A stretch of 59,153 nt of DNA from an uncultured Muribaculaceae bacterium (GCA_948788915.1 CAQFOZ010000007.1:1-59153), one strand, 5' to 3'. Positions 1 to 9,449 are shown, counted from the first letter of the stretch. Program-made: numbers and translations. Notes: generated by a model not told the origin, from the sequence alone.

Positions 1-50
1 TGTAAATCTGCTGGCTTATGCCTTCGGTGGTTCGAATCCATCTTCGCCCA
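1..50 (+). tRNA. tRNA-Tyr (GTA), 3' part only
   Basis: The window opens inside the anticodon loop: T33 at position 1, anticodon GTA at 2-4, then AA. A long variable arm (about 12-24) marks a class II tRNA, as expected for bacterial tRNA-Tyr. The T arm has loop TTCGAAT at 31-37 with stem GGTGG/CCATC, followed by the 3' acceptor strand TTCGCCC at 43-49 and discriminator A at 50. CCA is not encoded (CTC follows). The 5' half lies outside the window. Confidence 0.88.
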
Positions 51-80
51 CTCAAAACACACAACAACAATAATATTCAA

Positions 81-106
81 GGAGCCGGTTCTAAAGAATC
101 GGCTCC
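81..106 (+). terminator. Hairpin after tRNA-Tyr, shared terminator family
   Basis: A 10-bp stem GGAGCCGGTT / AATCGGCTCC closes a 6-nt loop 31 nt after the tRNA end, followed by TCGTATTTG. It fits an intrinsic terminator for the tRNA although the T run is weak. The same GAGCCGR stem recurs at 223-257 and 6761-6785. Confidence 0.5.
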
Positions 107-178
107 TCGTATTTGGGGAGGTCAAGGACAACCTCGCCTCCCGAAAGTCGGGTAAACAAAGTCGGCAAGATTGGGATG

Positions 179-198
179 GCGACTTGTCCCCAAGTCGC
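179..198. repeat. REP-like 20-bp palindrome, copy 1
   Basis: Exact copy of GCGACTTGTCCCCAAGTCGC (8-bp stem, 4-nt loop TCCC), preceded by TTGGGATG as in copies 2 and 3. It lies between the tRNA terminator and the 3' end of the GLUG protein gene. Confidence 0.8.
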
Positions 199-222
199 TA
201 CAATATTTTCTGAAAGAAACAG

Positions 223-257
223 AAATGGAGCCGATTCGAAAAGAACCGGCTCCATTT
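223..257 (-). terminator. Bidirectional-looking terminator of the GLUG protein gene
   Basis: A 15-bp stem (AAATGGAGCCGATTC / GAACCGGCTCCATTT) with 5-nt loop lies 25 bp beyond the stop codon of the leftward gene. Its single imperfect pair is a G-U wobble when read on the minus strand, which favours that orientation. T-rich runs follow on both sides. Confidence 0.65.
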
Positions 258-281
258 TATCATAGTCTATTAAACAGTTAC

Positions 282-3200
282 TTATTTGCGTACGAGCACT
301 TTTGACACAACAACCTCTCCGTTGGCTTTCACCGCACGGCGCACGGTTACCTCTCCCGGTTGTGGTTCTGCCACAGACCGTCCGTCGAGTGTATAATATG
401 TCACATTCACAACATCACTGTCCGCATCAAGATCCGCAACTGCAGATGCTGTCGCATAAACTGTAAGTTCATAGGTCTGTGAAAGATCTCCGAAACTCTT
501 CTTGATCCATGCTGCCACCGGAGCCTGACTCATTGCAGAAGCTTTCAGAGTGACTTTATTTCCGTCAACAGCAAGATTGTCTGAAGATGTCCATACAACT
601 TTTGCAGGAGTACCGACATTGAAAGGAGACTTCACTTCGGAAGCCGTCTCCCCTTTTGCAAAGAGGACAAGCGCGGAATAATATCCGTATATTCCATTAT
701 CAGCCATAGATTTCAACATCGGATAACATGCCTCATTCTTTTCAAAAGAAGAGCTTATCTCCGTTTCGGCAAGCTCTGCGGAAGATAGTCCCTTAACGGC
801 ATCTCCGTGAAGTTTATCATTATTTGTTGCCGAAAGTACCGACGAATCAAAATAATTGTTAGCCAGTTTCAAATACTTGCAGCTTGTATTATTTGCCACT
901 ATAGCTGCCGTATTCGCACCGTCTGATTCAACGACACCGAGACTCAGACAGTTATCTATGGTAGTAGTGTAGCTTGCGGCCGCCGCATTTCCGGGGATTC
1001 CGATTATACCTGCGGCATCATTTGTAGCAGTCACCTTTCCGAAGTTCACACAACCATTGAGCTGACCGCGTCCCATACCGATAAGGCCTCCTGTTTTTGT
1101 AGCCCCCTTCACGTTACCTGCATTAAAGCAGTCTACAATCGGATTGGTCGAAGTGGTGTTCTGTCCGTTCAGACCACCTACCTGATAACCCGCACCTTCT
1201 ATATTACCGGTATTGTAGCAGCGTGTCATAGCACAAGGACCGTTTCCTACCACACCACCGATATTTGTGGCAGTTGCGTAACCGCCGGTCACATTACCCG
1301 TATTATAGCAGTCTGTCAGCACAGTGCTGTCACCGGAATATCCGACAACACCTCCTGAATTGGAATATCCGGAGATATTACCCGTATTATAGCAATCCGT
1401 GAAGGTAGTGTATTTGCCTCCTGATGATACGAGACCGGCAAGACGGATTCCTCCGGTTGTTGTGGTCGATCCACTTACATTACCTGTATTATAACACTTG
1501 GTAATATTGACATAATTGTTAAGCGAACCGCACAAGCCTCCTGCATAACCTTTGGCCCCGGCCGTTATATCTGCTGTATTGTAACATTCAGAGATATTAA
1601 GAGGAGCTGCGGCGGTATGAGCTGTCGACATGGCTACGATGCCACCGATATATTGCGGAGAAGTCAGTACGCCGGAGTTGGAACAACCGCTAAGTGAAGA
1701 TGTCGCCAGCGCCTCACCTATGATACCGGCCGAATAGGTTGTTGTTGACGTAACAGCTCCAGAGTTGCTGCAATCAACTATATCCGCTGATGCGGAACCT
1801 ACGATACCACCGTTCTTGGATGCTCCTTTGACCGCACCTGAGTTTGCACATCCTTTTACAGAAACTCTTGCATTAGCGGGAGCCTGACCAAGGATACCTC
1901 CGGCATAGTTGGTTTTGGCTGTGACTGACCCGGCATTTGAACAATTCTCAAGACTTGCGCCCGGATATGCATAACCTGCAACACCTCCTGCTCCTGTTGT
2001 ACCATAAGTTGAGACTTTAGCTTTATTCACACAATTGACAATTTTGCCGTAGAGAGTTCCTGCAATACCACCGGCATTGGTCTGAGTGGCAATAACGGAG
2101 GTCCCGTCAAGTGTCAGACCGGATACAACACCGGTAAAGTCAACTATGCCGAACAGTCCACCGGTCGTAATGGTCTTGTCTGTTGTAGGATTGTTGTAAT
2201 CCACACCTTTCATCAGATGATTGTTACCATTATACACACCTCCAAAAGAACCGTTTGCTCCACCTACCGGAACGAATTCCTTTCCTGCAAAATCAAGATC
2301 GGCAGTCTGTGAGAACACATAACCGGAATAATTGAAACCGGATGTATTTACCAAAGAACCCAACTTGAGAAAATCATCGGCAGTTGCAATGATAAACGGA
2401 CTTTGCTCGGAACCGTCGCCATCAAACACATCAAACTGGAAGCTCTTCAAATAGAACTTTCTGACAAGACCATTGGCTTCTGCCGAAAGCACGCCTTCCG
2501 CAACGCCCTCTGCCGGAACTGTCACATTCAGGCGATCACCGGCAACTGAGAATGCTTTGTCTCCATTCACGCTCCAGGTCTGTCCAGAAGAAAGATTGGC
2601 TCCGGAAACCGCAGCCTGCGCATATTCGTTTCCTGTCCAGCTGACAATTGCCGAGGAATTGAGGGCCACCTGAGCCGGAACATTCGAAAGGGTTACTGTC
2701 GGATAAGAACCTGCCTTGACTGTCCATTTGCCTGACGCGAAGAGTTTGTCGTTACCTGCGATTTCAGATGTCGGAAGAGCCGAAACGCCCTCTGCCGCAC
2801 CGTTGGCAACAAGACCTATATGCTGCAGACGGCTGTCTGTGACGCATGAGGCATATTGCGTATAGACATTTACACCCGAAACGGCACCCAATGAGAGAAT
2901 TGATTTCTTCGATGTTATGAAGCCATAGTTGAGAGCATTTGTCACCTTACCCGGAGCGGCAGCAGTACCGGAAGCATTTCCAAGTATACCGCCAACCTCT
3001 GTGAAGGCAACGACTTCACCGGAGTTGACAACATCGGATATAACAGATGATGTGGATTTACCTACAATACCTCCGACTGTTTTTTGAATATCAGGCTTCT
3101 GATAGGGGTTGAAGTTTTCACCCTTTACAGTACCGGTATTCTCACATGACTCGACGGTTGCAGATGTAGCCATACCTACGATACCGCCTGCGGTATTTGC

Positions 3201-6200
3201 ATTGACTGATACTGTACCGTTATTGTAGCAACCTTTTATGACACCACCTTTAAGCACCTGACCTGCTATACCGCCTCCGTTGGCATAATATGTACGGGTA
3301 TCAGCGTAATTATAGCAGTTTTCTATTGTTCCATATACACCACCGGCTATCGCGCCTCCGTTCTGGAAAAAGTCGAGCGTACATCCGGAACCGATTGTAA
3401 GATTCTTTACCACACCTGAAGCACCTACTGTAGCGAACAGACCACCCCATGAATAACTCTTGGCATTTTTAGGATTAACCTGTCCCACAACAGCTGTACC
3501 GGTTACATCTTCGGCCGTAAAGAACCCTACCGACTGAATCTTCATATTGTCAATTTTATGACCGGCACCGTCGTAACTGCCCTGGAACTGAAGTTTTGCA
3601 GTGGCATCCTTACATATCGGTAATATTTCCGAACCCTCCATGTCAATGTCGGCTGTCTGTGTGAGATACTTCCCTTCAAATGTAAGAGCGGCCTTCACTG
3701 ACATTTCCGACAGTTTGGTCAGATCCGCCTTGGTTGAAATCTTCCATGGTTCTTCCACGGTTCCCTTACCCTCGAAAAGCACCGGAGCGATATTTACAAT
3801 ATAATATTTTGAAGCATTCCCTTTCTGCACAAAGATTGTGTCGGTCTGCTGCTCATAGTTGAGTCGGCCGATTCCATTGTCGAATGTAAAGGCATAACCT
3901 GCTTTATCGTTTAGCTTGCCGTCAATGGCGGCACTCCATGCGACACCGTTGTCGAGTGAATATGTAAAATCTTCTTCCACTGCTTTTACAGTCTGTCCGG
4001 CAGGCAAAACAAGAGCCGCCGAAGACACTGCCGCTATTGCGGAATCTTCAGATCCTTTTACGCGAGGATACACACCTTTGGTAAAGACCCATTTGTCCGC
4101 ATCGAAACCTTTCGGTGCATTACCGGATGTCAATGAATCGGTAGTGAGTCCGCATGTAGCATTTTCCACAGCTGCTATCTGGGCATCATAATAACAGTCC
4201 GTAATGGCAATACGTGTGTTGTCGCCGATAATGCCTCGCATCGGATCTGTTGACGCGGTTGTAAGCATCACGGATGAATAACACCCCTTCATTGTGGATG
4301 TGTCGTCACCGGATGTCGAGCTTGTGACATGACCGATAAGACCTCCGGCAGTCGTGGACGCATCATTGCGCACAAAGCCTGAAGCATAGCTGTTCTTTAT
4401 TTGAGCATCAAATACCGTTCCGGCCAATCCGCCCATATATGTCTGCACACCGGACACACCGAGAACTACCGCATTGGCATAACATCCATCCATCACCGCA
4501 TATGAGAAGGCTCCGGCAATACCTCCGAGACCGATCTGATCGGCCGGGCTCTGCACTGTGCCTGAGAAAGAACAACCGGAAACAGTATGGTTCGGCTCAT
4601 CAGCTGTAGTCTTGGACTGATGTCCCACTATTCCGCCACCGAACATCTGTTTGGAGGTCATCACAACATTAGCCTGTACCTTACAGTCTGTGATGTCTCC
4701 GTATGAACGGCCACAAAGACCTCCCACATATCCCATGGCCTGCACACGTGTTCCCGACACCTCAGCTTCGGAAACATTCCGTGTATAGCCCGCAACACCA
4801 CCGGCGTTGTATCCGGCACGGGCTGTAATATTGGAATCTATTACCGATACCTTCTTCAGCAAACCGTGGGCATAGCCAGCCAAAGCACCTACCGTATATC
4901 CCAAAGAATGTACATTCGCACCGGTGACAGTAAGATTTTCTATTGTAGAGTGCGGAGACTGCACACCGAAGAGTCCGCAGAAATCATATGCATAATCAGT
5001 AATTGTCAGATTATTGACAGAGAAACCGGCTCCGTCAAGATTACCGGCAAACTGATATGTTTTGGTTCCGATCGGAGTATAAGAACGGTCAAGAACCGAA
5101 AAATCCACATCGTTTGCAAGCTTGAAATACTTATCCTTATATACCGGATAACAATATTCGTCCGTTGTTCCCAGCACAAGTTCACGATCACCCCTTGCTT
5201 CAACATTTGTCTGTACCGCGGCACCCAAAGCCACAAAGTCCATAGCACTTTTCAATAACCACGGATCCTCTTTTGTACCCGAACCTGCCAGATCAAGAGC
5301 CGGGACATTAGGAAACTCCGGTGAAAATGGCAGCGTAATTGAAGACGATTCATTGAAAGACAGCAATGCTCCCGGACGCGCCACACCCCAACACGGCATT
5401 GTAAGCGCTTTCGTAGATGCATTGTATGCTATCTCTATTGGAGAAAGCATGGATGCCGAGAAGGAAACCTTCCCGTCTGACGCAATATTCTCCTTCAGTC
5501 CATAATAAAAGAACTCTCCGAGTGGATTTATCACCGTTGCGGGTTGAGGATTGGCTATAATCGTACCCTGAGAGGTAAGTGTAAGTGTAAGTTCTCCGCG
5601 CTTTGAGGCATTCACCGGAACATTGACGATCTTTATAGCGTCTGTAGCGGTAGTATAAACAAATGACTCATAGTCTGCAGCTGTAACTTTCCTGTTGGCC
5701 ACCGTCATTTCATTGTTCGTAAATGATATGGCATTATTATGGAAAGTAGCGTTTGAGACACCGGCAACAGTATGTTTAAATATTCCCACCGTAAGGTATG
5801 CACCGAATTGCGGACCTTCCGTTACAAAGAATCCGTATGCGTCATCTATAAAGATAGCGCCGTCCGACACCGTACCGGTAAGGGCGTCTGTCGGTGAAAA
5901 CACCCCTTTGTCAAGATCCACCTTACAAAGTGACACCACATTACCATCCACTTCGGATACTTTCTGAACAGGGATAGATACAGCTCCTGTCTCCGCATCA
6001 ACCGTAAAGCTGATGTTTACATCGTTAAAAAAGAACGGTGACATTGTATAACCTCCACCTTCTGCAGCTTTTATCTCTGTAGAGAAGGTCGACACATCAT
6101 AGCTCGAATAGGAGGTAGCCCATACCTTTTTGTTCCCTACAAGAGAGGAAAGATTTACAGAAGCATTGGCTTTCGGACGAAATGCCGGATCAGCTTCCGA

Positions 6201-6407
6201 ATTAAAAACCATACCGGAGGAGAATGTCTTCTCGCTAAAGGAACGAAGCGAGACATTCTCTTCCGACACTGTCACAGGTGCACACGATACAGCGGCCCTG
6301 GTTTCTCCGACGGACGATATCAACGTCGGATCTGCCGTCTCTGCCTTAACCGCAAATGCGGAACAAATGGCAGACGACAAAAAGCAGGTCAGTAAAAAAT
6401 GTTTCAT
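282..6407 (-). CDS. Very large secreted GLUG-repeat surface protein
   Basis: A 2041-residue protein with a signal peptide (about residues 1-22). After a 370-residue N-terminal region there are three repeat modules, beginning near residues 372, 879 and 1331. Each opens with a similar GxGxxxxPW/F-x-I motif followed by a D-x-x-x-L helix, then runs through many 20-25-residue repeats of the GLUG type (GG-V/I/L-x-G followed by C-x-N/S-x-G), as in bacterial adhesins and IgA-peptidase-like surface proteins. The last 45 residues contain YYTLDGR and end KVLVRK, resembling short type 9 sorting tails. The N-terminal region and binding target are not recognised. The arrays predict a right-handed beta-solenoid stalk. 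Surface adhesin is the best guess. Confidence 0.8.
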   Translation of the reverse strand: MKHFLLTCFLSSAICSAFAVKAETADPTLISSVGETRAAVSCAPVTVSEENVSLRSFSEKTFSSGMVFNSEADPAFRPKANASVNLSSLVGNKKVWATSYSSYDVSTFSTEIKAAEGGGYTMSPFFFNDVNISFTVDAETGAVSIPVQKVSEVDGNVVSLCKVDLDKGVFSPTDALTGTVSDGAIFIDDAYGFFVTEGPQFGAYLTVGIFKHTVAGVSNATFHNNAISFTNNEMTVANRKVTAADYESFVYTTATDAIKIVNVPVNASKRGELTLTLTSQGTIIANPQPATVINPLGEFFYYGLKENIASDGKVSFSASMLSPIEIAYNASTKALTMPCWGVARPGALLSFNESSSITLPFSPEFPNVPALDLAGSGTKEDPWLLKSAMDFVALGAAVQTNVEARGDRELVLGTTDEYCYPVYKDKYFKLANDVDFSVLDRSYTPIGTKTYQFAGNLDGAGFSVNNLTITDYAYDFCGLFGVQSPHSTIENLTVTGANVHSLGYTVGALAGYAHGLLKKVSVIDSNITARAGYNAGGVAGYTRNVSEAEVSGTRVQAMGYVGGLCGRSYGDITDCKVQANVVMTSKQMFGGGIVGHQSKTTADEPNHTVSGCSFSGTVQSPADQIGLGGIAGAFSYAVMDGCYANAVVLGVSGVQTYMGGLAGTVFDAQIKNSYASGFVRNDASTTAGGLIGHVTSSTSGDDTSTMKGCYSSVMLTTASTDPMRGIIGDNTRIAITDCYYDAQIAAVENATCGLTTDSLTSGNAPKGFDADKWVFTKGVYPRVKGSEDSAIAAVSSAALVLPAGQTVKAVEEDFTYSLDNGVAWSAAIDGKLNDKAGYAFTFDNGIGRLNYEQQTDTIFVQKGNASKYYIVNIAPVLFEGKGTVEEPWKISTKADLTKLSEMSVKAALTFEGKYLTQTADIDMEGSEILPICKDATAKLQFQGSYDGAGHKIDNMKIQSVGFFTAEDVTGTAVVGQVNPKNAKSYSWGGLFATVGASGVVKNLTIGSGCTLDFFQNGGAIAGGVYGTIENCYNYADTRTYYANGGGIAGQVLKGGVIKGCYNNGTVSVNANTAGGIVGMATSATVESCENTGTVKGENFNPYQKPDIQKTVGGIVGKSTSSVISDVVNSGEVVAFTEVGGILGNASGTAAAPGKVTNALNYGFITSKKSILSLGAVSGVNVYTQYASCVTDSRLQHIGLVANGAAEGVSALPTSEIAGNDKLFASGKWTVKAGSYPTVTLSNVPAQVALNSSAIVSWTGNEYAQAAVSGANLSSGQTWSVNGDKAFSVAGDRLNVTVPAEGVAEGVLSAEANGLVRKFYLKSFQFDVFDGDGSEQSPFIIATADDFLKLGSLVNTSGFNYSGYVFSQTADLDFAGKEFVPVGGANGSFGGVYNGNNHLMKGVDYNNPTTDKTITTGGLFGIVDFTGVVSGLTLDGTSVIATQTNAGGIAGTLYGKIVNCVNKAKVSTYGTTGAGGVAGYAYPGASLENCSNAGSVTAKTNYAGGILGQAPANARVSVKGCANSGAVKGASKNGGIVGSASADIVDCSNSGAVTSTTTYSAGIIGEALATSSLSGCSNSGVLTSPQYIGGIVAMSTAHTAAAPLNISECYNTADITAGAKGYAGGLCGSLNNYVNITKCYNTGNVSGSTTTTGGIRLAGLVSSGGKYTTFTDCYNTGNISGYSNSGGVVGYSGDSTVLTDCYNTGNVTGGYATATNIGGVVGNGPCAMTRCYNTGNIEGAGYQVGGLNGQNTTSTNPIVDCFNAGNVKGATKTGGLIGMGRGQLNGCVNFGKVTATNDAAGIIGIPGNAAAASYTTTIDNCLSLGVVESDGANTAAIVANNTSCKYLKLANNYFDSSVLSATNNDKLHGDAVKGLSSAELAETEISSSFEKNEACYPMLKSMADNGIYGYYSALVLFAKGETASEVKSPFNVGTPAKVVWTSSDNLAVDGNKVTLKASAMSQAPVAAWIKKSFGDLSQTYELTVYATASAVADLDADSDVVNVTYYTLDGRSVAEPQPGEVTVRRAVKANGEVVVSKVLVRK

Positions 6408-6437
6408 TCTATCTAAATTTTAGAAAAAACTTATGCA

Positions 6438-6445
6438 CAAATTTA
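6438..6445 (-). promoter_or_regulatory. Bacteroidetes -7 box for the GLUG gene
   Basis: TAAATTTG on the minus strand, about 31 bp upstream of the start codon, matches TAnnTTTG. No good -33 TTTG is seen at the usual spacing. The flanking 6420-6600 is very AT-rich. Confidence 0.5.
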
Positions 6446-6706
6446 AAATAATTTTTTTAGACTTTTATATAAAATAAAAAAATTATTGCATATTATTTTA
6501 TAATAATCTGATTTTTTTAATGCCATATTGTATAATTATTCATATTTAGACACATGTTAGCCAATAAAGAAAATAAGAAAACAAAAGTCAATGTAAGATT
6601 TTTACAAGACCGGAACAAACATCAGCCACCCCAATGCACGATAAACAAATCGTACAAATAGAAAAAAGACACCCAGCCATAGTCGGGTGTCAAAGACATT
6701 GGGAGG

Positions 6707-6726
6707 GCGACTTGTCCCCAAGTCGC
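6707..6726. repeat. REP-like 20-bp palindrome, copy 2
   Basis: Exact GCGACTTGTCCCCAAGTCGC, preceded by TTGGGAGG as in copies 1 and 3, and by a GTCGGGTG hairpin motif. Confidence 0.8.
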
Positions 6727-6760
6727 CATAACCCTCAGCACGCGACACAAAATAAACAAA

Positions 6761-6785
6761 GAGCCGATTCGAAAAGAACCGGCTC
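6761..6785 (-). terminator. Terminator of the PHP-domain gene
   Basis: Stem GAGCCGATTC / GAACCGGCTC with 5-nt loop. On the minus strand it is followed by TTTGTTTATTTTG. It is nearly identical to the core of the hairpin at 223-257, including the loop sequence GAAAA. Confidence 0.65.
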
Positions 6786-6804
6786 ACTTTTAACTATTAG
6801 TCTT

Positions 6805-6825
6805 AGAAACTGTTTAAATCTATTT
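6805..6825. repeat. Partial dispersed repeat at the PHP gene 3' end
   Basis: The 21 bp starting AGAAACTGTTTAAAT match 10805-10825 at 19 of 21 positions. The stop codon of the PHP gene (6820-6822) lies in it. The start of this sequence also resembles the outer arm of the inverted-repeat element at 50024. Confidence 0.5.
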
Positions 6826-8010
6826 CTTTGCTTCGGGAGCTGTGCCCTCAACCTTAAATGTCAACGGCTTGTCAGGAGCTACATAGAAATTGGCAACCTT
6901 GAAATTGGCAACGATATGCTGACCCGGTTTGAATTTGGTAGCCTTATCGTTTTTCACAAGGGGGCGAATCTTTACATTTACGGTAGAAAGAGGTTTCAAT
7001 CTTATTTCGCGTGGATAGTATACATCTTCCGAACCTTTCCCTTTTTCGATAACAACCGGAATTGTGGAAAGATTGCGAAGCGTGAAAGTCATATCCGAAC
7101 CTGTCACCTTGAAATTCTCAATTTTAACGCAAGCATCAAAAAGAGGACGTAACTGCGCTTCACGACCATAAGCATTACCGTAAGCTACAACAGCTGTGCG
7201 TCTGGCATTCATGGCCTCACGGACAGACTCGGCATTCTTCTTCTCTGCAAAGACAAGAGTCACCGGGCGATGCTCTCCATTGCCATAATCTTCATAATAA
7301 AAGAACGGTGAATGACAGTCACTGTTGCCAAGCACCGTCAGATCATTATCAAGAGCCCACTGGAAAGCCTCAGGGGAATAACCACAGAACTCATTCACGA
7401 TCTCTATGCCGTGCATATAGCCTTCCTTGAGCAATTTCTTATGTTCAGGCCACATTATTGTCGTGTCCGGAGCATGTTTTTCCCAATGCGGGTGGTTCCA
7501 CATTGTAAAAGCTTTCTGAGCACGGGCCTCCTTGAGACCGGCCTCCATAGCCTTCACATCGTTATCGTCATATTTCTCTGCAGCAGTACAGATCTTGTTA
7601 TTGTCTTCGGTAAAAAGACAGTTCCAGTGACCCGGAGGCATACCTCTTGAAATCTCTGTTCCGCGAATCACTATAAGGTCTTTTCCCGCTGCTTTCTTGG
7701 CGATATCATAAGAGGTGTTGCGGTCTACTTTCTCAGGATTAAAGATTCCGTTTTTAAGATTTTTCTGCAGACGGGTGTCGACATGATCTGTTATCGCAAT
7801 CACATCAAGACCCTCCCAGATAGCCTCCTGTACCCTGGTTGTCGGCCACACTGTAGCATCGGAAAAGACCGTATGCGTATGGAAATCACCTTTAAGGGTC
7901 TTGTAACCCTCCACATCCGGAATCACCATTTTGTTTGGTGACATCGCCTGCAACGGCACAACGGTCGCAGCAGCGCATACTAATGAAAGAAGAATCTTTT
8001 TCATGTGCAT
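6820..8010 (-). CDS. Secreted PHP-domain metal-dependent phosphoesterase
   Basis: A 396-residue protein with an N-terminal signal peptide (about 1-22). The PHP domain begins with GDFHTHTVFSD (H44, H46), continues with ITDH (D75, H76) and has a later GNSDCHSPF motif. These are the metal ligands of the polymerase-histidinol-phosphatase fold. The C-terminal ~100 residues form a beta-rich domain seen in secreted Bacteroidetes PHP proteins (Sb-PDE-like annotation). The likely reaction is hydrolysis of a phosphoester in the periplasm; the substrate cannot be read from sequence. An internal start at residue 3 (position 8004) would give a more usual MKK signal peptide. It is 10 bp downstream of the aminotransferase gene and probably cotranscribed. 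Confidence 0.85.
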   Translation of the reverse strand: MHMKKILLSLVCAAATVVPLQAMSPNKMVIPDVEGYKTLKGDFHTHTVFSDATVWPTTRVQEAIWEGLDVIAITDHVDTRLQKNLKNGIFNPEKVDRNTSYDIAKKAAGKDLIVIRGTEISRGMPPGHWNCLFTEDNNKICTAAEKYDDNDVKAMEAGLKEARAQKAFTMWNHPHWEKHAPDTTIMWPEHKKLLKEGYMHGIEIVNEFCGYSPEAFQWALDNDLTVLGNSDCHSPFFYYEDYGNGEHRPVTLVFAEKKNAESVREAMNARRTAVVAYGNAYGREAQLRPLFDACVKIENFKVTGSDMTFTLRNLSTIPVVIEKGKGSEDVYYPREIRLKPLSTVNVKIRPLVKNDKATKFKPGQHIVANFKVANFYVAPDKPLTFKVEGTAPEAKK

Positions 8011-8020
8011 TATGTTATGG

Positions 8021-9217
8021 TTAATCAGTCAATTTAAGAGATGCCTCCCTGATTCTCTTCATAGCCTCCCTGATCTGCTCCTCGGAACAGGCATATGAAA
8101 GACGCAGATATCCCGGAGCGCAGAATGCGGCACCGTCAACAGCAGCCACATGTGCCTCCTCAAGCAGATACATCACATAATCGCCGGAACTCTTGATTTC
8201 CCTGTCTCCGGCTTTTTTACCTATGTAAGCAGACACCTCGGGAAAAAGATAGAACGCACCCTGGGGCACATTGCACACCCAACCCGGAATCTCTTTTGCA
8301 AGCTCAACTATCAGATCACGTCTGCGTTCGAATGCCTTGCGCATTGTCTCCACACATTCCTGCGAGCCCTCATATGCCGCTTCCGCCGCTTTCTGCGCTA
8401 TTGACGAAGCACCGGATGTGGTCTGTCCCTGCAGCTTTGTCACAGCCTTGGCTATAGGAAGCGGAGCCGCGAGATATCCTATTCGCCAGCCCGTCATGGC
8501 ATACGCCTTGGACACACCGTTCACAATAATTACTCTGTCGCGTAAAAAACCAAACTCGGCTATACTGTGCACCTCTCCGCAATAGTTGATATGCTCATAA
8601 ATGTCATCGGCAAGCACAAGTACACCCTCATGCTTCTCTATCACTCTTGCCAATGCTTCAAGCTCCGAATATGTATATACGCTTCCCGACGGATTTGACG
8701 GAGAATTAAGCATCAGCATCTTTGTGCGGGGAGTGATGGCAGACTCGAGCTGAGCCGGTGTGATCTTGAAATCCTGTCCGACTCCGGCCTCAACAAACAC
8801 CGGTATACCGCCCGCAAGTTTCACAAGCTCCACATAGCTAACCCATGCCGGCGTAGGTATGATCACCTCCTCTCCCGGATCCACAGTAGCCATAAGGGCA
8901 TTATGAAGCTCCTGCTTCGCGCCGTTACCCACTACAATCTGATCAGGAGTGAAATCAAGACCGTTCTCACGATTCAGCTTGCCGCATATCGCCTTTCGCA
9001 GCGAAAGATATCCGGCCACAGGGGTATATCGTGAATAGTTCTCATCTATCGCACGTTTTGCACCCGCTTTTATAAACTCGGGAGTGTTGAAGTCCGGCTC
9101 CCCTACCGACATGTTGATTACATCTATCCCTTCCGCACGCAATTCCGCACTTTTCTGTGACATTGCAAGAGTGGCTGAAGGAGCAAGACTCATGACCCGC
9201 TGTGAAATTAGAGACAT
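8021..9217 (-). CDS. Aspartate-type class I/II aminotransferase (PLP)
   Basis: A 398-residue fold-type I aminotransferase. Visible signatures are SVGEPDFNTP near residue 37, the N-P-S-G cofactor loop (SPSNPSG, about 172-178) and the Schiff-base lysine K237 in VSKAYAMTGWRIGY, followed by the arginine of TGWRIGY. C-terminal RLSYA provides the carboxylate-binding arginine region. It transfers an amino group from aspartate (or a related amino acid) to 2-oxoglutarate with pyridoxal phosphate in the cytosol. Aspartate specificity is inferred from overall similarity; aromatic or prephenate specificity is possible. It is the first gene of a two-gene leftward unit with the PHP protein. Confidence 0.9.
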   Translation of the reverse strand: MSLISQRVMSLAPSATLAMSQKSAELRAEGIDVINMSVGEPDFNTPEFIKAGAKRAIDENYSRYTPVAGYLSLRKAICGKLNRENGLDFTPDQIVVGNGAKQELHNALMATVDPGEEVIIPTPAWVSYVELVKLAGGIPVFVEAGVGQDFKITPAQLESAITPRTKMLMLNSPSNPSGSVYTYSELEALARVIEKHEGVLVLADDIYEHINYCGEVHSIAEFGFLRDRVIIVNGVSKAYAMTGWRIGYLAAPLPIAKAVTKLQGQTTSGASSIAQKAAEAAYEGSQECVETMRKAFERRRDLIVELAKEIPGWVCNVPQGAFYLFPEVSAYIGKKAGDREIKSSGDYVMYLLEEAHVAAVDGAAFCAPGYLRLSYACSEEQIREAMKRIREASLKLTD

Positions 9218-9267
9218 TAGCTTAGTTTTTTGTTATAGTATATAATCCACAGGCAATTCACCTGCTT

Positions 9268-9449
9268 ATAAGTATGACTCGTAAATTAGTTAATACATAT
9301 TTTTTAGTGTATTTCCGAGAAATTTATGAGAGCTCAGGAAGGAGCAATGCCGGCATTATGACTGAGTGAACTCGCTTAAATTACCGGAAAGGCTCAAAAA
9401 AGATGCGTTGACTAATCAATACATTAAATAATTTCGATGTCATACTTAT
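9268..9449. repeat. Imperfect inverted-repeat element A
   Basis: The outer arms ATAAGTATGAC (9268-9278) and GTCATACTTAT (9439-9449) are exact complements, and similarity continues inward (AAATTA-TTAAT). The centre reads GAAGGAGC (9338-9345), palindrome AATGCCGGCATT (9346-9357), ATGACTGA (9358-9365). The GAAGGAGC - hairpin - TGACTGA layout is shared with the elements at 38807, 41977 and 50024. It sits in the divergent promoter region between the aminotransferase and lipoprotein genes, 51 bp from the aminotransferase start. Confidence 0.6.

Larger units (their letters stand above)
6408..6819. other. Intergenic region, GLUG gene to PHP gene
   Basis: 412 bp without a convincing gene. It holds the AT-rich promoter region of the GLUG gene (6420-6600), a small GACACCC/GGGTGTC hairpin (6668-6691), REP copy 2 (6707-6726), the PHP gene terminator (6761-6785) and a partial dispersed repeat that overlaps the PHP stop codon (6805-6825). 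Confidence 0.7.

Noticed and set aside
700..5000. Regular repeats suggesting a CRISPR array or minisatellite
   Set aside because: The periodicity is explained by GLUG repeats in a single long reading frame; units are diverged and have no constant repeat/spacer pattern.
9268..9449. Element A as a classical invertible promoter
   Set aside because: Not called outright: the inner sequence is itself palindromic and no invertase gene is in the window. Kept as one hypothesis for the repeat family.
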